Positions 6,637 through 9,777 of a DNA stretch of 9,777 bases are shown here, in pieces; the first letter of the stretch is position 1, and each line of letters begins with the position of its first letter. The stretch is from an uncultured Magnetococcales bacterium (GTDB lineage: Bacteria > Pseudomonadota > Magnetococcia > Magnetococcales > Magnetaquicoccaceae), in NCBI GenBank assembly GCA_903913345.1, contig CAIWLA010000271.1, positions 1 through 9,777 on the forward strand. Direction: 5' to 3'. Made by a program: the position numbers and the translations under genes. Under the pieces are notes generated by a model. It made no database searches, had not been told where the DNA came from, and saw only the letters and a program-made list of their open reading frames with translations.

Positions 6637-9360
6637 ATGAATGACATGAACCAACAGGGATTGACTCTGTTGCCGGGGGACCAAACGGAAGCATCGGGTC
6701 AAAACAGGCGTCAAGCCAGATCAAGGCCTTGCCAACGCCCCATGACCACCGCCCTCGTGACGGGTATTTTATTGGTGAGCGGTGCGACCATCGGTCTGAA
6801 CGGATGCGTCTTCCCGCAACTGGTGGCCATCGATGGGCCAAGCCTGGACGATGCCCGTCCCGCCCCGCCTTCCCCGTTGTCCGAACCGGCCACTCAGGCC
6901 GCGACCGTTATTTCCAGCCTGGATTTCCTGGAAACCGACGAGGGGATGCGTATTTCCCTGGGCAGTGACGGCCCGTTGCCATACCAAGTGTTCAGTCTGG
7001 ATGCCCCCCCCCGTCTGTTGCTCACCTTTGCCGGGGTCCGCCTGGATCCCACGGTACAGCCCAGGCAGATCGAAGGGCCGGGGGTGGTCGGGCTGTTTCC
7101 CACGGAAGGGGATGACCATTCCAGCCAGTTGGAGATTGTGTTGCAGGCGATGGCGGAGTATACCGTTCGGGAACGCCCGGATGGTCTCGATTTTACCGTC
7201 CTCTCCCCGATCACCACACCGCTGGCCGGGGAGACGCCGGGTGGCCAGGAACAGTCCGTTCCCGCAGAGAGACACCTTGAAACGATTAAAATCTCTCGCC
7301 ATGCCGCCGGCACGGATATCCATCTGCGCGGCGTTGGTCCCATTCCCGACCCACAGATTTTTCGCCTGCAGGATCCGCCGCAGTTGATTCTGGATTTTGC
7401 CCATGTCACCGGTCCGGCCTCCAGTCGCGATTGGACCGTCTCCTCCCCGGAAATAACCGGTGTGCGCCTGGCCTCCGAAGCCCAAAAAAGCCGTCTGGTG
7501 ATCGGCCTGACCAATCCGCAGGTCCGGTTTCGTCTCGACCGGGATGAGGCGTTGCCCGTTATCCATTTGACAACCACCGCCGAAAAAACGGCAGCGGAAC
7601 CCCCTCAAGTGCAAGCGGTTGTCTTCACCCAGAGCGGCACCACGGGCATGATTGCCATTCAGACCACGAGCGATGCGGTGGTATTGGACAGTCGTCGGGA
7701 AGACAAGGTGCTGACTGTCACCTTGAAAGAGACCCGCCTGTCCGAAAAACTCTCCTACAACGGCACCGGGGGATACCGCCAGGATGTACAGAGCTTTGGT
7801 GGCCCGGTCAAAACCATTGACACCTATGCGGAAGGCGAGAATACCCAGGTGGTGGTTGGCCTCGGCAGCCCCACCGATCGCTATGAGATGATACAACAGG
7901 GCAAGACGGTCCTGTTGCAGATAAAACCGGCGGAAATGGCGGAAAACGGCACCGAACAGCCGGTTTATACGGGTGCCAAGGTCTCCATGGATTTCAAGGA
8001 GATCAATATTCACAACGCCCTGCGCATGTTGGCCGAACTCAACCATCTCAATCTGCTCATCTCCGATTCGGTCAAGGGGACGGTGACCATGCGCCTGGTC
8101 GAAGTCCCCTGGGATCAGGCTTTGGATCTCATTCTGGAGACCAAGGGATTGGGCAAGGTGTTGCAAGGTAATGTGTTGCGGGTCGCCCCTTTGGCCGAAC
8201 TGCAACGCATTGCGGATGCCAAGTGGCAGGCCAACGAGAGCAAACAGACCCTGGAGCCTATCGTCACCGAAATGATGCCGATCAGCTTTGCCAAGGCATC
8301 GGAGGTACGGGATCTGCTCCTGGACAATAATCCAAAGGGCACTGGGACCGGGATGGGGGCCGGAGCAGGGACCGGAGCAGGGACCGGGACGGGTGGGCCT
8401 CCCGCTGGACCGGGCAGTGGCACACCCGGTCGGGAGGCGGTCAGAAATCCGCGTCTGCTCTCTGCCAGCGGCACGCTTTCCGTCGATCAAAGGACCAATA
8501 CCCTGATCGTCAAAGATATGGCGGCCAACCTGGCCAAGATTCGGGAACTGGTGGCCAAATTGGACAAACCCATTCCCCAGGTCATGATCGAGGCGCGCAT
8601 TGTCGAGATTGAACGCGACAGCAGCCTGGGCTTTGGTATCAACTGGGGATTCAATTACAAGGGATCGGCCAATTCTCCGCTGGCCATTTCCAATTCCGCC
8701 AGCAACGCCTATCTGGCTCAACAAAATACCAATCTCCTCGCCACGCCCCGGTCGTCGATGACAGGCAACGGCCCCAATTTTAATGTCGGCAACCAACTGC
8801 CGAACGGCGTGGCCAGCAATCTCGGCATTCACCTGGGTTCTCTCTCGCCTTTGTTGGATCTGGATATTGAACTGGGTGCCCTGGAGACCAGCGGCAAGGC
8901 CAGGACCATCTCCAGTCCCAGGGTTCTCACCGCCAACAACAAAGAAGCCAGTATCAGCCAGGGTGTCCGGCAGCCCTATCCCACGGAGGCCTTGAGCGGG
9001 GGGATCACCTATCAATACATTGACGCCGCCCTGAGCCTCAAGGTGACGCCCCATGTCACGGCCAACGGTTTCATTACATTGGATGTCAATGCCAAAAACA
9101 ACTCCATCCAGGGAGCCATTTCGCCGGGTGCCCCGCCCGCACTGAACACCCGTGAGGTGGAGACCCAGGCACTGGTCAAGGATGGTCAGACCATCGTTCT
9201 GGGGGGTATCCTGCAAAACAATCAAAGCGAAAACCAGCGTGGCATCCCGGAGTTGAAAGATATTCCGGGCCTGGGCTGGTTGTTCAAGAACAGCTCAACT
9301 ATCAACAATCAGACAGAATTGATGGTGTTTATTACGCCCCGTATCGTCAATCCCGATTGA
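6637..9360 (+). CDS. pilQ: Type IV pilus outer-membrane secretin PilQ
   Basis: A 907-residue secretin that forms the multimeric outer-membrane pore for the type IV pilus. Order of parts: Arg-rich N-region and hydrophobic export segment (residues 25-56) ending in LNGC (Cys57, lipobox-like); AMIN repeats at about 94-141 and 213-258, with a diverged third at about 324-430, which in other PilQ proteins bind peptidoglycan; STN/N0 domain at 446-516; N1 (secretin_N) from about 540 to 643, interrupted by a Gly/Thr/Pro-rich linker at 568-598; and the secretin beta-barrel domain at 648-905 with SPRVLTANNKEA and the conserved ending GIPELKDIPGLGWLF. Start 6637 was chosen for its ribosome-binding site and because it keeps the positive residues needed before the hydrophobic segment; starting at Met36 would lose them. 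The frame is open back to 6496 within sbcC. pilMNOP, which usually precede pilQ, are not adjacent. PilQ is preferred over a type II secretin because of the AMIN repeats. Confidence 0.93.
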   Translation: MNDMNQQGLTLLPGDQTEASGQNRRQARSRPCQRPMTTALVTGILLVSGATIGLNGCVFPQLVAIDGPSLDDARPAPPSPLSEPATQAATVISSLDFLETDEGMRISLGSDGPLPYQVFSLDAPPRLLLTFAGVRLDPTVQPRQIEGPGVVGLFPTEGDDHSSQLEIVLQAMAEYTVRERPDGLDFTVLSPITTPLAGETPGGQEQSVPAERHLETIKISRHAAGTDIHLRGVGPIPDPQIFRLQDPPQLILDFAHVTGPASSRDWTVSSPEITGVRLASEAQKSRLVIGLTNPQVRFRLDRDEALPVIHLTTTAEKTAAEPPQVQAVVFTQSGTTGMIAIQTTSDAVVLDSRREDKVLTVTLKETRLSEKLSYNGTGGYRQDVQSFGGPVKTIDTYAEGENTQVVVGLGSPTDRYEMIQQGKTVLLQIKPAEMAENGTEQPVYTGAKVSMDFKEINIHNALRMLAELNHLNLLISDSVKGTVTMRLVEVPWDQALDLILETKGLGKVLQGNVLRVAPLAELQRIADAKWQANESKQTLEPIVTEMMPISFAKASEVRDLLLDNNPKGTGTGMGAGAGTGAGTGTGGPPAGPGSGTPGREAVRNPRLLSASGTLSVDQRTNTLIVKDMAANLAKIRELVAKLDKPIPQVMIEARIVEIERDSSLGFGINWGFNYKGSANSPLAISNSASNAYLAQQNTNLLATPRSSMTGNGPNFNVGNQLPNGVASNLGIHLGSLSPLLDLDIELGALETSGKARTISSPRVLTANNKEASISQGVRQPYPTEALSGGITYQYIDAALSLKVTPHVTANGFITLDVNAKNNSIQGAISPGAPPALNTREVETQALVKDGQTIVLGGILQNNQSENQRGIPELKDIPGLGWLFKNSSTINNQTELMVFITPRIVNPD
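8338..8430 (+). repeat. Gly/Thr/Ala/Pro low-complexity linker in PilQ with a 12-bp tandem repeat
   Basis: Residues 568-598 of PilQ are almost all Gly, Thr, Ala and Pro. At the DNA level CGGAGCAGGGAC occurs twice head-to-tail at 8361-8372 and 8373-8384, flanked by related GGGACCGGGA units. The repeat unit is a multiple of three, so copy-number change by slippage would lengthen or shorten the linker by four residues without breaking the frame. The linker falls in a loop of the N1 domain, a place where secretins often tolerate insertions. Confidence 0.75.
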
Positions 9361-9398
9361 CCTGGAAATCAGGGCAAAATGGGGGTAGCCATTCCAGG
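9361..9398 (+). other. Inverted repeat between pilQ and metK
   Basis: CCTGGAA (9361-9367) and TTCCAGG (9392-9398) form a perfect seven-pair stem around a 24-base loop, starting immediately after the pilQ stop codon. No T run follows, so a classic intrinsic terminator is unlikely. It lies in the 93-base metK leader, where some bacteria have SAM-responsive RNAs, but I do not recognise the conserved core of a known SAM riboswitch class. Confidence 0.3.
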
Positions 9399-9441
9399 CC
9401 GTGTTGTGTTATCCTGAGTGCTGTTTTCAGCGTTTTCAATT

Positions 9442-9446
9442 GGGAG
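9442..9446 (+). promoter_or_regulatory. Ribosome-binding site of metK
   Basis: GGGAG lies seven bases before the ATG at 9454. The spacing is good, and the start gives the expected MetK N-terminus. Confidence 0.6.
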
Positions 9447-9453
9447 TACGGTC

Positions 9454-9777
9454 ATGGCACACAATTTTCTCTTTACCTCGGAATCGGTCTCCGAAGGACA
9501 CCCGGACAAGGTGGCCGATCAGATTTCCGATGGTGTCCTGGACGCCCTGTTGGCCCAGGATCCCACAAGCCGCGTTGCCTGCGAGACCCTGATCACCACG
9601 GGGATGGTGGTGATCGCTGGCGAGATCACCACCCGTGCAGTCGTCGATTATCCCCAGGTGGTGCGCCACGTCATCCAGGAGATTGGCTACAACTCCTCGG
9701 AGATGGGCTTTGACTATAACTCCTGTGCCGTACTCGTCGCGCTGGACAAACAGTCCACGGACATTGCCCAAGGGGTC
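9454..9777 (+). CDS. metK: S-adenosylmethionine synthetase MetK, N-terminal part (runs off the window)
   Basis: Methionine adenosyltransferase makes S-adenosylmethionine from methionine and ATP, with release of phosphate and pyrophosphate, in the cytoplasm. Only the first 108 codons are present, out of roughly 385 for the family. The N-terminus [20 protein letters not shown] is the family hallmark and contains the ATP/Mg-binding His16, Asp18 and Lys19. Further on, [19 protein letters not shown] and the segment from [10 protein letters not shown] through to IAQGV follow E. coli MetK closely. The frame is intact to the last base. A good ribosome-binding site supports the start. The gene sits 93 bases behind pilQ in the same direction; there is no functional link to pili, and it may be transcribed from its own promoter, which I cannot place. 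Confidence 0.97.
   Translation, partial: MAHNFLFTSESVSEGHPDKVADQISDGVLDALLAQDPTSRVACETLITTGMVVIAGEITTRAVVDYPQVVRHVIQEIGYNSSEMGFDYNSCAVLVALDKQSTDIAQGV

Noticed and set aside
6769..9225. An 818-codon open frame on the - strand within pilQ
   Set aside because: It lies opposite a clear secretin, has no recognisable domain, and its composition is typical of the antisense of GC-rich genes.
9361..9453. SAM-II or SAM/SAH riboswitch upstream of metK
   Set aside because: The conserved pseudoknot sequence elements of these classes are not visible. Only a generic inverted repeat is present.
1..9777. CRISPR array, tRNA, rRNA, insertion sequence or attachment site
   Set aside because: No regularly spaced repeats, cloverleaf, rRNA-like stretch, transposase or terminal inverted repeats were seen on either strand.

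Overview
The window is a stretch of GC-rich bacterial chromosome with every convincing gene on the + strand. The outer-membrane type IV pilus secretin (PilQ) shows that the host is a Gram-negative bacterium. The MetK N-terminus is of proteobacterial type (close to the E. coli sequence over the visible 108 residues). A deep-branching proteobacterium is my guess, but nothing here fixes the class.

Layout. Positions 1-101 hold no complete gene, perhaps the decayed remains of an upstream reading frame. Positions 102-870 hold an unrecognised helical protein that appears as two overlapping ORFs in different frames (102-434 and 373-870) and is best explained as one frameshifted gene. Its stop overlaps (ATGA) the start of a subtilisin-family (S8) serine peptidase (867-2408) that has an intact catalytic triad and no signal peptide. 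Three bases later follows a 114-residue protein (2412-2756) that reads as a free-standing subtilisin-propeptide/inhibitor I9-like domain. It resembles the peptidase's own prodomain. After an 83-base gap come sbcC (2840-6532), an SMC-like exonuclease ATPase with a CxxC zinc hook, then pilQ (6637-9360), then the start of metK (9454 to the window edge).

How the genes work together. The right-hand genes are housekeeping or envelope genes: DNA-end processing (SbcC), pilus extrusion (PilQ) and S-adenosylmethionine synthesis (MetK). They share direction but no pathway. Neither sbcD nor pilMNOP, the usual partners, lies beside its gene. The left-hand cluster is the unusual part: a probably cytoplasmic subtilase with a long helical insertion in its prodomain, a separately encoded inhibitor-like partner, and a translationally coupled helical protein upstream. 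This looks like a compact, regulated intracellular protease module. Its target and trigger cannot be read from the sequence.
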